From Nitrospira sp. (lineage in GTDB: Bacteria; Nitrospirota; Thermodesulfovibrionia; Thermodesulfovibrionales; SM23-35): a stretch of 42,378 nt of DNA. Below the pieces are notes generated by a model. That model was not told where the DNA came from, ran no database searches, and saw only the letters and a program-made list of their open reading frames with translations. Made by a program: the position numbers and the translations under genes. Each line of letters starts with the position of its first letter. Position 1 is the first letter of the stretch. Location of the stretch: NCBI GenBank assembly GCA_016873615.1, contig VGWX01000011.1:1-42378 (forward strand). The letters are read 5' to 3'. This document shows, in pieces, positions 22,326 to 31,854 of the stretch.

Positions 22326-24959
22326 ATGCAAGTCACTGACCCTGTATGCAAGATGGTTATCGAAGATGCTGATGCAGCAGGAACATCTGTGTATAAAGGC
22401 GCCACCTATTATTTCTGCGCACTACAGTGCAAAGAGAATTTTAATAAGGATCCGGAATCCTATATCCAAAAAAATTCTACCGGCCCACGGCTGATGATGC
22501 TCTCGCAGAAAAAGGAATTGAAATTCGAAAGAGCAGATCAAATGGCAGAAGACCCTGTATGCAGGATGAGGGTTGACCCTGAAAAAACCGCTTTCAAATA
22601 TGAGCATAAGGGAAAGATGTATTATTTCTGTTGCCTCGGCTGTCTCAATAAATTTCAGAAAGAACCGGTGAAATATCTGAGTCAGCAGGGGCGTATAACA
22701 GCAATGTCTCACCCAGTTACGGCTTCACAGATCTGTACCGGTTATACCTGCCCCATGCATCCTGAAGTTAAACAGAATGATTCAGGATCATGCCCGCAAT
22801 GCGGCATGTTTCTGGAACCAATTACACCTTCATTATCTACTAAGACCGAATGGATATGCCCGATGGACCCGGAGGTTATCAGTGATAAGCCGGGAAGTTG
22901 TCCTAAGTGCGGCATGGCCCTAGAACCACGAATGATATCACTGGAGGAAGAGGAGAATCCGGAGCTAATTGACATGAAGCAACGCTTCAGGATTAGTCTC
23001 GTGTTGACCGTTCCAGTAGTCTTTATTGCCATGCATCACATGATACCGGGATTTTCATTGGAGAGAATCATAAATTTTGTGGTATTAAGGTGGCTGGAAT
23101 TCCTGCTTGCTACACCTGTAGTTATCTGGTGTGGGTGGCCGTTCTTTGTCCGTGGATGGCAGTCGATTATCAATCGCAGTCCAAATATGTTTACACTGAT
23201 CGGTCTCGGTGTTTCTGTGGCATACATCTATAGTCTTGCAGCCACTTTTTTACCGGGAATCTTTCCTGAATCTTTCAGGGGTAGGGGTGGCAGAGTCGGT
23301 GTCTATTTTGAAGCAGCTGCGGTAATTATAACGTTGGTTCTGCTCGGTCAGGTACTTGAACTGCAGGCACGGGGCCAGACAGGCGCTGCGATTAAAGCTT
23401 TGCTGGGTTTGTCGCCCAAAACTGCACGAAGAATCAAAGAAGATGGTTCTGAAGATGATATGCCTCTTGACCGGGTGAGCCCGGGTGATATGCTCAGGGT
23501 TCGGCCCGGAGAAAAGGTCCCTGTTGACAGCTTAGTCATTGAAGGATCAAGCGCTGTCGATGAGTCAATGATTACAGGAGAAGCAATCCCTGTTCAAAAG
23601 CAGCCGGGCGACCGGGTTATCGGGGCAACAGTAAACAGCACTGGCACCCTCGTTGTCAGAGCGGACAGAGTAGGAGCTGAGACGCTTCTCTCGCAGATCG
23701 TCCGCATGGTTGCAGAGGCACAGAGAAGCCGTGCACCGATTCAGAAGCTGGTTGATATTGTAGCAGGATATTTTGTCCCGATAGTCGTTTCGATAGCTGT
23801 CATCACATTTATTGTCTGGGCATGGTTTGGTCCTGAACCCCGCTTTGCATTTGCACTGATCAATGCTGTTGCTGTCCTCATCATCGCATGCCCCTGTGCC
23901 CTCGGGCTTGCAACCCCGATGTCCATTATGGTTGCCACCGGAAAAGGTGCAGCAGCAGGCGTGCTCTTCAGGAATGCTGAAGCTATTGAAGTTATGAAAA
24001 AAATAGATACACTCGTTCTGGATAAAACCGGGACTCTTACTGTCGGCAAACCCAGGCTCGTTGAAATTTTTCCGGTTGAGGGACAGGATGAAAAAACAGT
24101 TCTTTATTATGCCGCAAGCATCGAACGTGGAAGCGAACATCCTCTGGCTGCAGCAATCGTTTCAGAGGCAGAAGCAAGAAAGGTTGAGCTGAAAAAAGCT
24201 GAATCCTTTCAGTCAATCACAGGGAAGGGTGTTAGAGGCATGGTCGATGGCTATCGGGTTGAACTTGGAAACGTGAAGCTGCTTAATGATGCAGGAAAAG
24301 ATCCGGGCAAGCTTGCGGAAAAAGCAGAAACAATGCGTTCAGAGGGGCAGACTGTCATGTTTGTAATAGTCGAAGGGGAAATTGCAGGAATGTTAGGGGT
24401 AGCCGATCCCATCAAGGAAACCACTCCCGAGGCGATTGAGCAACTTCAACGCGATGATGTAAAAATTGTTATGCTTACTGGTGACAGCCGGACAACGGCT
24501 GAGGCAGTTGCAGGGAAGTTACATATTGATGAGGTTATTGCAGAGGTGCTGCCGGATCAGAAGGCTGAAAAGATAAAACAATTGCAGGATGCCGGACGTA
24601 TTGTGGCAATGGCCGGTGATGGAATCAATGATGCCCCGGCCCTTGCTCAGGCGCACGTCGGAATTGCTATGGGAACCGGGACGGATGTTGCCATGGAAAG
24701 TGCGGGGGTAACTCTGGTAAAAGGGGATCTGAGAGGAATAATTCGCGCCAGGCTTTTGAGTCGCGCAACAATGCGCAATATCAAACAGAATCTTTTCTGG
24801 GCCTTTTTTTATAACTCTCTCGGCGTTCCGGTTGCAGCCGGTATTCTCTATCCTTTTTTCGGTATTCTCCTGAGTCCGATGATCGCTGCTGCAGCAATGA
24901 GCTTCAGCTCCGTCTCTGTCATTGGAAATGCCCTGAGGCTGCAAAGAGTTAAGCTTTAA
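22326..24959 (+). CDS. copA: P1B-type copper-transporting ATPase with tandem YHS and tandem HMBD metal-binding domains
   Basis: The 877-residue pump begins with two YHS domains (about 4-46 and 75-117) and two heavy-metal-binding modules of the CPMHPE-x(8-10)-G-S-CPxCGM type (141-164 and 177-200); no HMA (GMTCxxC) domain is present. The catalytic part has eight or so membrane helices, the [18 protein letters not shown] and MITGEAIPV actuator region, the CPC ion motif (residues 522-524 in [11 protein letters not shown]), the phosphorylation site DKTGT (566-570), SEHPLA in the N domain and [11 protein letters not shown]. The CPC form and the YHS/HMBD N-terminus indicate Cu(I) export, with silver or other soft metals possible. 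The last helices hold [15 protein letters not shown] and [15 protein letters not shown], the Cu+-ATPase signatures. It closes the metal cluster started by the YHS and Met-rich genes. Confidence 0.92.
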   Translation: MQVTDPVCKMVIEDADAAGTSVYKGATYYFCALQCKENFNKDPESYIQKNSTGPRLMMLSQKKELKFERADQMAEDPVCRMRVDPEKTAFKYEHKGKMYYFCCLGCLNKFQKEPVKYLSQQGRITAMSHPVTASQICTGYTCPMHPEVKQNDSGSCPQCGMFLEPITPSLSTKTEWICPMDPEVISDKPGSCPKCGMALEPRMISLEEEENPELIDMKQRFRISLVLTVPVVFIAMHHMIPGFSLERIINFVVLRWLEFLLATPVVIWCGWPFFVRGWQSIINRSPNMFTLIGLGVSVAYIYSLAATFLPGIFPESFRGRGGRVGVYFEAAAVIITLVLLGQVLELQARGQTGAAIKALLGLSPKTARRIKEDGSEDDMPLDRVSPGDMLRVRPGEKVPVDSLVIEGSSAVDESMITGEAIPVQKQPGDRVIGATVNSTGTLVVRADRVGAETLLSQIVRMVAEAQRSRAPIQKLVDIVAGYFVPIVVSIAVITFIVWAWFGPEPRFAFALINAVAVLIIACPCALGLATPMSIMVATGKGAAAGVLFRNAEAIEVMKKIDTLVLDKTGTLTVGKPRLVEIFPVEGQDEKTVLYYAASIERGSEHPLAAAIVSEAEARKVELKKAESFQSITGKGVRGMVDGYRVELGNVKLLNDAGKDPGKLAEKAETMRSEGQTVMFVIVEGEIAGMLGVADPIKETTPEAIEQLQRDDVKIVMLTGDSRTTAEAVAGKLHIDEVIAEVLPDQKAEKIKQLQDAGRIVAMAGDGINDAPALAQAHVGIAMGTGTDVAMESAGVTLVKGDLRGIIRARLLSRATMRNIKQNLFWAFFYNSLGVPVAAGILYPFFGILLSPMIAAAAMSFSSVSVIGNALRLQRVKL

Positions 24960-25046
24960 TCTGTTGAAATAGTTCCTGAAAATGAATATCATGTAAAGGA
25001 TGGATGACAGAGGAATTGAGAGCCTTAAGATCATAGAGGCAGAGTA

Positions 25047-25370
25047 ATGATAAGTAAAAAACCTATAAATGAAGCAACGAAACGATTGGTGGAAAAATTT
25101 CATCCCGAGCGCATTATCCTTTTTGGGTCACAGGCCAGAGGAACTGCTGATAAGCGGAGCGATATAGATCTTCTTGTCATATATCCTTCAAAGAAAAACC
25201 GTATGAAGTTGATGGTTGAAATGAATAGGTCTCTGAAAGGGATAAATTATGCTTTTGACATTGTGATTTTGAGCCCTCGTGAATATGAAATAGATAGCCA
25301 AATACCCGGCACATTAGCGAGGTATGTTTCCCAAGATGGAAAAATAATCTATGAAGCTGCGAAAAAGTGA
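25047..25370 (+). CDS. MntA-like minimal nucleotidyltransferase antitoxin
   Basis: The 107-residue product has the minimal nucleotidyltransferase motif GS-x10-D-x-D (GSQARGTADKRSDID, residues 27-41) with a further acidic strand (AFDIVIL). In HEPN/MNT modules the MNT protein neutralises the HEPN toxin, in the best-studied case by adding AMP groups to it. The stop overlaps the next gene by 20 bases. It is the first gene of the accessory island that follows the copper cluster, whose codon use and AT content look slightly different from the housekeeping genes on either side. Confidence 0.8.
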   Translation: MISKKPINEATKRLVEKFHPERIILFGSQARGTADKRSDIDLLVIYPSKKNRMKLMVEMNRSLKGINYAFDIVILSPREYEIDSQIPGTLARYVSQDGKIIYEAAKK

Positions 25371-25788
25371 TATTACAAAGAAAGTAAGGGAATGGTTAAC
25401 ATACGCTGAGGAGGATCTGCGCATTGCTCGTCATGCCCTTACTCTTTCCAGCAGTGTGCCATATAGGCTTATTGCCTTTCACGCTCAGCAATGTGCGGAA
25501 AAATATCTTAAGTCATATCTTGCATACCATTCCATTGATTTTCCTTATACCCATGATATAAGCAAGTTATTAAAGTGGTGCGAGGAAAAAGCTGATTGGA
25601 CAGATAAGATAAGGCAGGCAGAAGAGCTTACTCCCTTTGCGGTTACAGCTCGATATCCAGGGATTTGGAAATCAGTGACAAAGCGGCAAGCATTGAGGGC
25701 TGTAAAAATTGCCAGTCAGACGCGGAACGTTATAAGGCGTGCACTGATCAAAGAAGGATTAAAGATCAAAAATGAAGACAGTAAATGA
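25351..25788 (+). CDS. HEPN-domain RNase toxin, partner of the MNT gene
   Basis: The 145-residue all-helical protein shows the HEPN pattern WLTYAEEDLRIARHAL, then RLIAFHAQQCAEKYLKSYL, giving an R-x4-H motif (Arg39, His44), the RNase active-site signature of HEPN toxins. The residue after His is Ala-Gln rather than x-Tyr, so it lacks the tyrosine that is modified in the RX4HXY HepT subtype. A TARYPG segment near residue 110 is usual for this HEPN subfamily. The start overlaps the MNT gene by 20 bases, so the pair is translationally coupled. Toxicity is inferred from family. Confidence 0.75.
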   Translation: MKLRKSDITKKVREWLTYAEEDLRIARHALTLSSSVPYRLIAFHAQQCAEKYLKSYLAYHSIDFPYTHDISKLLKWCEEKADWTDKIRQAEELTPFAVTARYPGIWKSVTKRQALRAVKIASQTRNVIRRALIKEGLKIKNEDSK

Positions 25789-25835
25789 AAACCGCCATTG
25801 ACCAGCTTATTATAAACTCTCCTTATGAAGAACCA
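25785..25835 (+). pseudogene. 5' scrap of a type III restriction / DEAD-box endonuclease gene
   Basis: ATG 25785 overlaps the HEPN stop (ATGA) and opens with MKTAIDQLIINSPYEEP, which I recognise as the typical start of large type III-like restriction helicase-endonucleases (usually followed by an H-W and further conserved residues). Here the match stops after 17 codons, at the point where VapC-like coding sequence begins in another frame. It looks like one side of a deletion join. Confidence 0.45.
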
Positions 25836-26067
25836 GGATGCTTTGAAAGAATTTGTTTTGCCTCTCGAAATAGCTCACTTTGACGAAGAGGCTGCAAGGT
25901 CTTATGGGGCAATCAGAGTTGGCCTGGAAAAATCAGGAAAGCCTATCGGCGCTCTGGATACATTAATCGGAGCCCATGCCCTCAGCCTTGGCGTGCCGCT
26001 TGTTACGAACAATACAAAAGAATTCAGGCAAATAAAGGGACTGAAGGTCATCGACTGGACCCTCTGA
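25825..26067 (+). pseudogene. C-terminal half of a VapC-type PIN-domain toxin
   Basis: The 80-residue frame (KNQDALKEFVLPLEIAHFDEEAARSYGAIR through GKPIGALDTLIGAHALSLGVPLVTNNTKEF to IKGLKVIDW) matches the C-terminal half of VapC PIN nucleases, including the later active-site acidic residues (LDTLIGAHA, NNTKEF). The first 50 or so residues, which hold the initial catalytic Asp (LDTNI-type motif), are absent, so it should be inactive. No VapB antitoxin is next to it. The left end coincides with the restriction-gene scrap, suggesting a single deletion removed both the rest of that gene and the 5' half of vapC. Confidence 0.75.
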
Positions 26068-26156
26068 ACTACTTTAAGTAATCCAGATTCAATTGAATTT
26101 ATTATTTAAAACCATTAGGATGTTAAACAGAAAGGATCGGGGAGTTCATATCCAGA

Positions 26157-29100
26157 ATGTTGAAAAAGTATCTTCAGAAGATTGCCGATACAAGCAAGCA
26201 TGGAGATGCACGAGAAGAAAGCTATTATCCAGTCTTAAAATCTCTTCTCGATGAGTATTGTATTGCAATCAACAAGAAAAATATTCACATCACACCTCAA
26301 CCTAAAAAGACAGAGGCAGGAAACCCCGATTTCAGAGTATGGGATGGAAAACAGCATATCACAGGATACATAGAGGCAAAAGACCCTACTGTTGAGAACC
26401 TTGATAAGATAGAGGAAACAGAACAATTAAAGAGATACCTGCATACTTTCCCGAACCTGATACTTACCAATTTTCTTGAGTTCAGGCTTTACCGTAATGG
26501 TGTATTGATTGACAAAGCGCTTATCGGCAGACCCTTTTGGATAAGCAAGGTAAAGACCACCCCACCTGTAGAAAAAGAGTCAGAACTGCTACAGATATTC
26601 GAAAAATTCTTTTCCTTTTCCATTCCGAAAGTCTACGATGCAAAGAATCTTGCAATAGAGCTTGCTAAACGGACACGGTTTTTGAAAGATGAGGTTATAG
26701 CACAGGAGTTAAGGGAAGAAGAAAAGACGGGCAAGGGATTTATCGGGGGATTCTATAAGGCTTTCAAGGATTACCTCATCAGCAGTCTTACAGAGGATGA
26801 ATTTGCAGACCTGTATGCACAGACAATCACCTACGGACTTTTTGCAGCCCGTACACGTTCCGAGAACGGCTTTAACAGAAAACTTGCCTATTACAATATC
26901 CCTGAGACCATAGGAATATTGAGAGATGTTTTTCAGTTTATTTCATTAGGTTCATTACCTCAACCTATGGAGTGGATTATTGATGACATTTCGGAAATCC
27001 TATCCGTTGCCGACATCAATAAAATACTGCATCAATATTTCCATGAAGGGAAAGGCAAAGACCCTGTAGTGCATTTTTATGAAACATTTCTTTCCGAGTA
27101 TGACCCCCATACAAGAGCGATGAGGGGAGTATATTACACCCCTGAACCTGTAGTGTCCTATATAGTTCGTTCATTGCATGGCATCCTGAAAGAGCAATTT
27201 AAAAGACCCGATGGATTAGCAAGCAACACTGTTACTGTTTTAGACCCTGCAGCAGGAACGCTGACTTTTTTAGCTGAGTCTGCAAAATTAGCTGTTGATG
27301 AGTTTGTATCAAAATACGGAGAGGGAGGCAAGGAGAATTTCATCAAAGAGCATATCCTGAAGAACTTCTATGCTTTTGAATTAATGATGGCGCCCTATGC
27401 AATAGGTCACTTAAAGATGTCTTTCCTGCTTGAGGAATTAGGATACAGGTTGCAGAAGGATGACAGGGTAAAGCTGTATCTTACCAATACCCTTGAGATG
27501 GAAGAACTTGCACAGACCGAATTACCAGGAATGGTTTCCCTGTCAGAAGAATCACACCTTGCAGGAATAGTAAAAAAAGAACAGCCGATTTTAGTGATAT
27601 TAGGCAACCCTCCGTATTCAGTAAGTTCCGTCAATAAATCCGACTTCATAGAACAGGAGATGGAACTATATAAAGAGGATGTACGAAAAGAAAGAAACAT
27701 ACAGCCCCTTTCAGATGATTATATAAAGTTCATCCGGTTTGCACATTGGAAGATAGACCGTGACGGCAAAGGGATAATCGGGATGATTACAAATAACTCC
27801 TATCTGTCGGGATTAATACACAGGGGGATGAGAAAAAGATTGCTTGACAGTTTCGATGAAATTTATATCTTAAACCTTCACGGTAACAGCCGTATCGGTG
27901 AAAAGTGTGCTGATGGAAGCAAGGATGAAAATGTTTTTGACATTCAGCAGGGTGTATCTATTGTCTTATTCATCAAAAAGGAGCAGAAGGGGAAAGCTTG
28001 TAAAGTCTTTTATCAGGACGTCTACGGATTAAGAGAAAATAAATATGACCTTTTAAGTAAATCCGATTTCCATACAACAGAATGGAAACAATTAAACCCT
28101 GTAGAACCTTATTATTTCTTTATTGTGAAAGATTTTTCATTACAGCCAAAATACGATAAGTTTGTATCTATTACTGACATATTCGATAAATGTTCATTTG
28201 GTATCACAACTGCACGAGACCATTTTGTTATAGGCTTTAACGAACAAGAAATTAAGCAGAGATTACGGACATTCACAAGTGACTTGCCTGATGATTTGGT
28301 TGCCCAGTCTTTGGATTTGAACGATACAGGCGAATGGAATATAAAGATCGCAAGAGAAGCGGTTAGGAAAATTGATTGGGAAAAATCTATAAAGCCGTAT
28401 TCATATCGTCCGTTTGATGACCGAAAAATAGCTTATTTGCCAAATCTTATTGAGAGAGACAGACTTGAAATAATGCAACATATTTTAGAGAAAGATAACC
28501 TTGTCTTATCCTTGACAAGAAGACTGAGAGATCCCCTCTGGCAACATGTTCTTGTCTCACAGTTCATCACAGATAAAACAATTCTTTCATCAAGGGATAA
28601 CTGTTATTGTTTCCCGCTCTATCTCTATCAAACAACTGAAAAGAGCAGAAAAAAATCATTTAAAAATATCATGATGCTTTTTGAGCCTGAGGCAGATTAT
28701 TTTGTTAGGAAACCTAATTTCACCCTTACATTTACTGATTTTATATCAAAACAGTTCAGGAAATCTCCAAATCCTGAAGAAATCTTCTATTACATTTATG
28801 CTGTCCTTTATTCCGAGACATACAGAACAAAATATGCAGAGTTCCTGAAGATAGACTTTCCGAGAGTGCCGTTTACAAAGGACTATAAGCTGTTTAAGAA
28901 AATGTCCGAATACGGTAATATGCTTGCTGATTTGCACTTACTGAAATCCTCTGAACTTGATTCACCGATTGCACGGTTTCAGGAAACAGGTGATAACCGG
29001 GTAAGAAAGTTGCGATATGAATTATCCGAAAAATCTCCCCTTTCCCCTCTTTGCCAAAGAGGGGAAAAAACTCTAACCCCCACTTTAGTAAAGGGGGGTG

Positions 29101-29345
29101 AGGGGGGATTTGGTCTTCTTTACATCAATAAAGACCAATATTTTGAAGGCATATCAGAGGAAGTATGGAACTATCAAATCGGTGGGTATCAGGTCTGTGA
29201 TAAATGGCTGAAGGATAGGAAAGAAAGGGTACTATCCCTTGATGAGATACAAACCTATTGCAGAATAGTAACGGCGATTCAAAAGACGATTAGCATACAG
29301 GAGGGGATCGACAAAATTTATGATGCGGTTGAACAATCCCTATGA
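26157..29345 (+). CDS. Single-chain restriction-modification enzyme (type IIG / type ISP-like)
   Basis: The 1062-residue protein has an N-terminal PD-(D/E)XK-type nuclease (about 45-80: NPDFRVWDGKQHITGYIEAKD, with Asp58 and Glu73-x-Lys75). A helical linker (about 150-300) follows, then an N6-adenine methyltransferase domain (motif I DPAAGTLTF near 363, motif IV NPPY near 484-487, then SYLSG and later motifs). The C-terminal region (about 600-950) should be the target recognition domain (YSYRPFDDRKIAYLP segment). Such enzymes cut and methylate with one polypeptide. Residues 959-985 are encoded by an interspersed repeat (29031-29111) inside a non-conserved loop; the frame stays open, so the enzyme may still work. 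ATG 26157 has a GGGGAG about 13 bases before it. No helicase subunit is adjacent. Confidence 0.85.
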   Translation: MLKKYLQKIADTSKHGDAREESYYPVLKSLLDEYCIAINKKNIHITPQPKKTEAGNPDFRVWDGKQHITGYIEAKDPTVENLDKIEETEQLKRYLHTFPNLILTNFLEFRLYRNGVLIDKALIGRPFWISKVKTTPPVEKESELLQIFEKFFSFSIPKVYDAKNLAIELAKRTRFLKDEVIAQELREEEKTGKGFIGGFYKAFKDYLISSLTEDEFADLYAQTITYGLFAARTRSENGFNRKLAYYNIPETIGILRDVFQFISLGSLPQPMEWIIDDISEILSVADINKILHQYFHEGKGKDPVVHFYETFLSEYDPHTRAMRGVYYTPEPVVSYIVRSLHGILKEQFKRPDGLASNTVTVLDPAAGTLTFLAESAKLAVDEFVSKYGEGGKENFIKEHILKNFYAFELMMAPYAIGHLKMSFLLEELGYRLQKDDRVKLYLTNTLEMEELAQTELPGMVSLSEESHLAGIVKKEQPILVILGNPPYSVSSVNKSDFIEQEMELYKEDVRKERNIQPLSDDYIKFIRFAHWKIDRDGKGIIGMITNNSYLSGLIHRGMRKRLLDSFDEIYILNLHGNSRIGEKCADGSKDENVFDIQQGVSIVLFIKKEQKGKACKVFYQDVYGLRENKYDLLSKSDFHTTEWKQLNPVEPYYFFIVKDFSLQPKYDKFVSITDIFDKCSFGITTARDHFVIGFNEQEIKQRLRTFTSDLPDDLVAQSLDLNDTGEWNIKIAREAVRKIDWEKSIKPYSYRPFDDRKIAYLPNLIERDRLEIMQHILEKDNLVLSLTRRLRDPLWQHVLVSQFITDKTILSSRDNCYCFPLYLYQTTEKSRKKSFKNIMMLFEPEADYFVRKPNFTLTFTDFISKQFRKSPNPEEIFYYIYAVLYSETYRTKYAEFLKIDFPRVPFTKDYKLFKKMSEYGNMLADLHLLKSSELDSPIARFQETGDNRVRKLRYELSEKSPLSPLCQRGEKTLTPTLVKGGEGGFGLLYINKDQYFEGISEEVWNYQIGGYQVCDKWLKDRKERVLSLDEIQTYCRIVTAIQKTISIQEGIDKIYDAVEQSL
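29031..29111. repeat. 81-bp interspersed repeat lodged in frame inside the restriction-modification gene
   Basis: The unit runs from aaatctcccctttcccctc to gaggggggattt and is composed of two hairpins (CCCCTCTTT-GCC-AAAGAGGGG and CCCCCACTTTAGTAAAGGGGGG). Its 81 bases equal 27 codons and it reads through as KSPLSPLCQRGEKTLTPTLV plus KGGEGGF, adding a Pro/Gly-rich loop. It is a close relative of the intergenic unit at 15640-15715, in the opposite role of coding DNA. Confidence 0.85.
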
Positions 29346-29380
29346 GGGCGAATGATTGAGGTTGGGAGAGGAGTGTGTCG

Positions 29381-29956
29381 ATGAAAGTTCATCATCTCAT
29401 AGTCATCGCAGGCCCTAACGGCGCAGGGAAATCAACAACTGCTCCTTCTCTTTTAAAGGGGACGCTTGAGGTGACTGAGTTTGTTAATGCGGACTTAATC
29501 GCTCAAGGATTGTCCGGCTTCCAGCCGGAAGGCGCGGCATTTCATGCCGGGCGTGTAATGCTTGAGCGGATACATTATCTGGCCAAAAAACGGGTTGATT
29601 TTGCCTTTGAAACGACCCTGTCCAGCAAAACGTTTGCCTCATGGATTACCGACTTGCGCAAAACGGGCTATAACTTTCATCTGGTCTTCCTCTGGCTGCC
29701 AAATGATGATTTTGCTGTCGCGCGGGTAGCAGAGAGAGTTCGCATGGGCGGGCATAATGTTCCTGAAGAAACTATACGGAGGAGGTATTATTCAGGATTA
29801 CGGAACTTTTTTCGTCTTTATCAGGAATTAACAGATAAATGGCGTTTCTATAATAATGCTGATCCTTCCGGTCCACGCCTGATTGCATCAGGTAGCGGAA
29901 AAAACTGCGATAAAGTACATGATATTGCAATATGGAATCGTATTGTGAGAAAATGA
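29381..29956 (+). CDS. Zeta-toxin-like P-loop kinase
   Basis: I chose ATG 29381, seven bases after GAGAGGAG, over the GTG two codons earlier. The 191-residue protein has a Walker A motif GPNGAGKST (residues 11-19), then FVNADLIAQGL (the zeta-type Asp) and FAFETTLSS (Glu-Thr-Thr-Leu), and RRYYSGLRNF, together diagnostic of the zeta/COG4185 kinases. Zeta toxins phosphorylate UDP-N-acetylglucosamine to block cell wall synthesis; the substrate of this short branch is unproven. It is followed four bases later by a 59-codon gene, an expected antitoxin, in the reverse of the usual epsilon-zeta order. Confidence 0.82.
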   Translation: MKVHHLIVIAGPNGAGKSTTAPSLLKGTLEVTEFVNADLIAQGLSGFQPEGAAFHAGRVMLERIHYLAKKRVDFAFETTLSSKTFASWITDLRKTGYNFHLVFLWLPNDDFAVARVAERVRMGGHNVPEETIRRRYYSGLRNFFRLYQELTDKWRFYNNADPSGPRLIASGSGKNCDKVHDIAIWNRIVRK

Positions 29957-29960
29957 AACT

Positions 29961-30140
29961 ATGGAAACTGAAATTAAGAAATCAATCAATGAGATTTTTG
30001 AAGAAGGAACACCAATTGATGAGGCTTTAAAGCAGGCTGTAAGAAAAGCTTTATTAAGACATAAACAGGCCGGCAATCCGGTTGTCGTCTGGCAGAATGG
30101 TAAAATGGTCTGGCTGAAGCCTGAAGAAATCCCTGTCTAA
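29961..30140 (+). CDS. 59-aa protein, probable antitoxin partner of the zeta-like kinase
   Basis: ATG 29961 opens a 59-codon frame that begins METEIKKSINEIFEEGTPID, continues with a basic helical middle (EALKQAVRKALLRHKQAG) and ends NPVVVWQNGKMVWLKPEEIP. The helical half plus a short V-V-V-W-x-x-G-K-M-V-W strand pair is a pattern I have seen beside such kinases, without a firm family name. It is directly downstream of the zeta-like gene with four bases between, so co-translation is likely. The gene before the NrdR terminus (30153) is convergent, so the island ends here. Confidence 0.65.
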   Translation: METEIKKSINEIFEEGTPIDEALKQAVRKALLRHKQAGNPVVVWQNGKMVWLKPEEIPV

Positions 30141-30152
30141 AAATCGAATGCG

Positions 30153-30608
30153 CTACTTGTGTTCGAAAAGGATTTTTACTTCGTTCATGAATTCGTTGAT
30201 ATCCTTGAACTGCCTGTACACTGAAGCGAATCGTACGTAAGCTACCTTATCGAGTTCCCTTAAGGAAGACATCACTTCTTCACCAATCCATGTGCTCTGG
30301 ATCTCTTTAACGCCGAGCCCTATTAATTTCTTCTCAATAGAATCTGTGATGCCTTCAAGGGTTTCCATGCCGATAGGTCTTTTTTCGCAGGCTTTTTTGA
30401 GGCCGGTCAGGATCTTCTCTCTGTCATAGGGTTCGCGCCTGTTGTCCTTTTTGACAACCATGGGAATAATATCTTCAACCCGTTCATATGATGTGAAGCG
30501 TTTCCCGCACTTAAGGCATTCCCGCCTGCGGCGGATTGCGCTGCCCTCTCTGCTTGTCCTTGAGTCTATGACCTTATCTTCTGAATTTCCGCAGAAAGGA
30601 CATTTCAT
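30153..30608 (-). CDS. nrdR: Transcriptional repressor NrdR
   Basis: The 151-residue protein has the zinc ribbon CPFC...CLKC (Cys3, Cys6, Cys31, Cys34) with the [19 protein letters not shown] segment, followed by the ATP-cone ([20 protein letters not shown] to [19 protein letters not shown]). NrdR senses dATP/ATP and represses ribonucleotide reductase genes. It lies 7 bases after glyA in the same operon, a frequent arrangement. Confidence 0.97.
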   Translation of the reverse strand: MKCPFCGNSEDKVIDSRTSREGSAIRRRRECLKCGKRFTSYERVEDIIPMVVKKDNRREPYDREKILTGLKKACEKRPIGMETLEGITDSIEKKLIGLGVKEIQSTWIGEEVMSSLRELDKVAYVRFASVYRQFKDINEFMNEVKILFEHK

Positions 30609-30615
30609 GAGCAGC

Positions 30616-31854
30616 TTAATAGATTGGAAATTTGTCGCAAAGTGAATCTACCCTTTTTGTGAGGGCGCTGATTGCCTCAGCATCTTTATTGTTATCTATT
30701 ACTGTAGATATTATATCGGAGATCTCAACCATCTCGGCCTCAGCCATGCCCCTTGTTGTTACACAGGGCGTGCCAAGGCGTATACCGCTCGTTATTGTTG
30801 CAGATCTCTCATCGTAGGGAATGACATTTTTATTTACAGTAATCCGTGCTTTGCCTAATGCTTCTTCAGCCTCTTTGCCGGTGATATTCTTGTTTGTCAG
30901 ATCAATGAGCATCAAATGGTTGTCTGTTCCGCCCGATATGATGTTGAATCCTCTCTGCATCAGTTCTTCAGCGAGTTTTTTTGCATTCTTTACGACCATA
31001 GCCTGGTAATCTCTGAATCCCGGGGTCAACGCCTCTTTCAGGGCAACTGCCTTTGCTGCAATGACATGAACCAGCGGGCCACCCTGTATCCCTGGAAAGA
31101 TCATCTTATCGATCGCCCTTGCATATTCTGCTTTGCACAAGATCATCCCACCCCTTGGCCCTCTGAGGGTCTTATGTGTTGTTGTAGTAACGAAGTCTGC
31201 ATATGGCACCGGCGAGGGATGCAGTTCTGCAGCAACAAGCCCTGCAATATGGGCAATGTCTGCCATGAGATATGCCCCAACCTCTTTTGCTATATCTGAA
31301 CATTTCCTGAAATCAATAATCCGTGAATATGCACTTGCGCCAACGAGGATCATCTTTGGCCTGTTTTCCAGGGCGAGACGTCTTACCTCATCATAGTCAA
31401 TATATCCTGTGTCCCTGTTCACCCCGTAAGATATTGTCTTGTAGAAGGTTCCCGAGAAATTTACTGAAGAGCCATGTGAAAGGTGCCCGCCATGGCTTAA
31501 GCTCATGCTCAGAATTGCATCACCCGGTTTAAGCACAGAGAAGAAGACCGCCATATTTGCCTGGGATCCGGAATGCGGTTGAACATTAACGTGATCAGCT
31601 CCAAATAATTCCTTTGCCCTTTCTACCGCAAGGTTCTCTACAGTATCGGCGTATTCGCAACCGCCATAGTATCTTCTGCCGGGATATCCTTCAGCATATT
31701 TGTTTGTAAAAACAGAACCCTGGACTTCGAGAACAGAAGGACTTGCATAGTTCTCAGATGCAATGAGCACAATGTTCTTTCTTTCTCTCTCGATCTCTTT
31801 CTGGATTGCTTGAAATACTTCAGGGTCTGTGCGTTTAAGATTTTCCAGTATCAT
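30616..31854 (-). CDS. glyA: Serine hydroxymethyltransferase
   Basis: The 412-residue PLP enzyme carries [14 protein letters not shown], the YYGGCEYAD and [10 protein letters not shown] motifs, [15 protein letters not shown], and the cofactor lysine in [14 protein letters not shown]. It interconverts serine and glycine with tetrahydrofolate, supplying one-carbon units. Its start overlaps the end of rpiB by 20 bases, so translation is coupled. Confidence 0.97.
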   Translation of the reverse strand: MILENLKRTDPEVFQAIQKEIERERKNIVLIASENYASPSVLEVQGSVFTNKYAEGYPGRRYYGGCEYADTVENLAVERAKELFGADHVNVQPHSGSQANMAVFFSVLKPGDAILSMSLSHGGHLSHGSSVNFSGTFYKTISYGVNRDTGYIDYDEVRRLALENRPKMILVGASAYSRIIDFRKCSDIAKEVGAYLMADIAHIAGLVAAELHPSPVPYADFVTTTTHKTLRGPRGGMILCKAEYARAIDKMIFPGIQGGPLVHVIAAKAVALKEALTPGFRDYQAMVVKNAKKLAEELMQRGFNIISGGTDNHLMLIDLTNKNITGKEAEEALGKARITVNKNVIPYDERSATITSGIRLGTPCVTTRGMAEAEMVEISDIISTVIDNNKDAEAISALTKRVDSLCDKFPIY

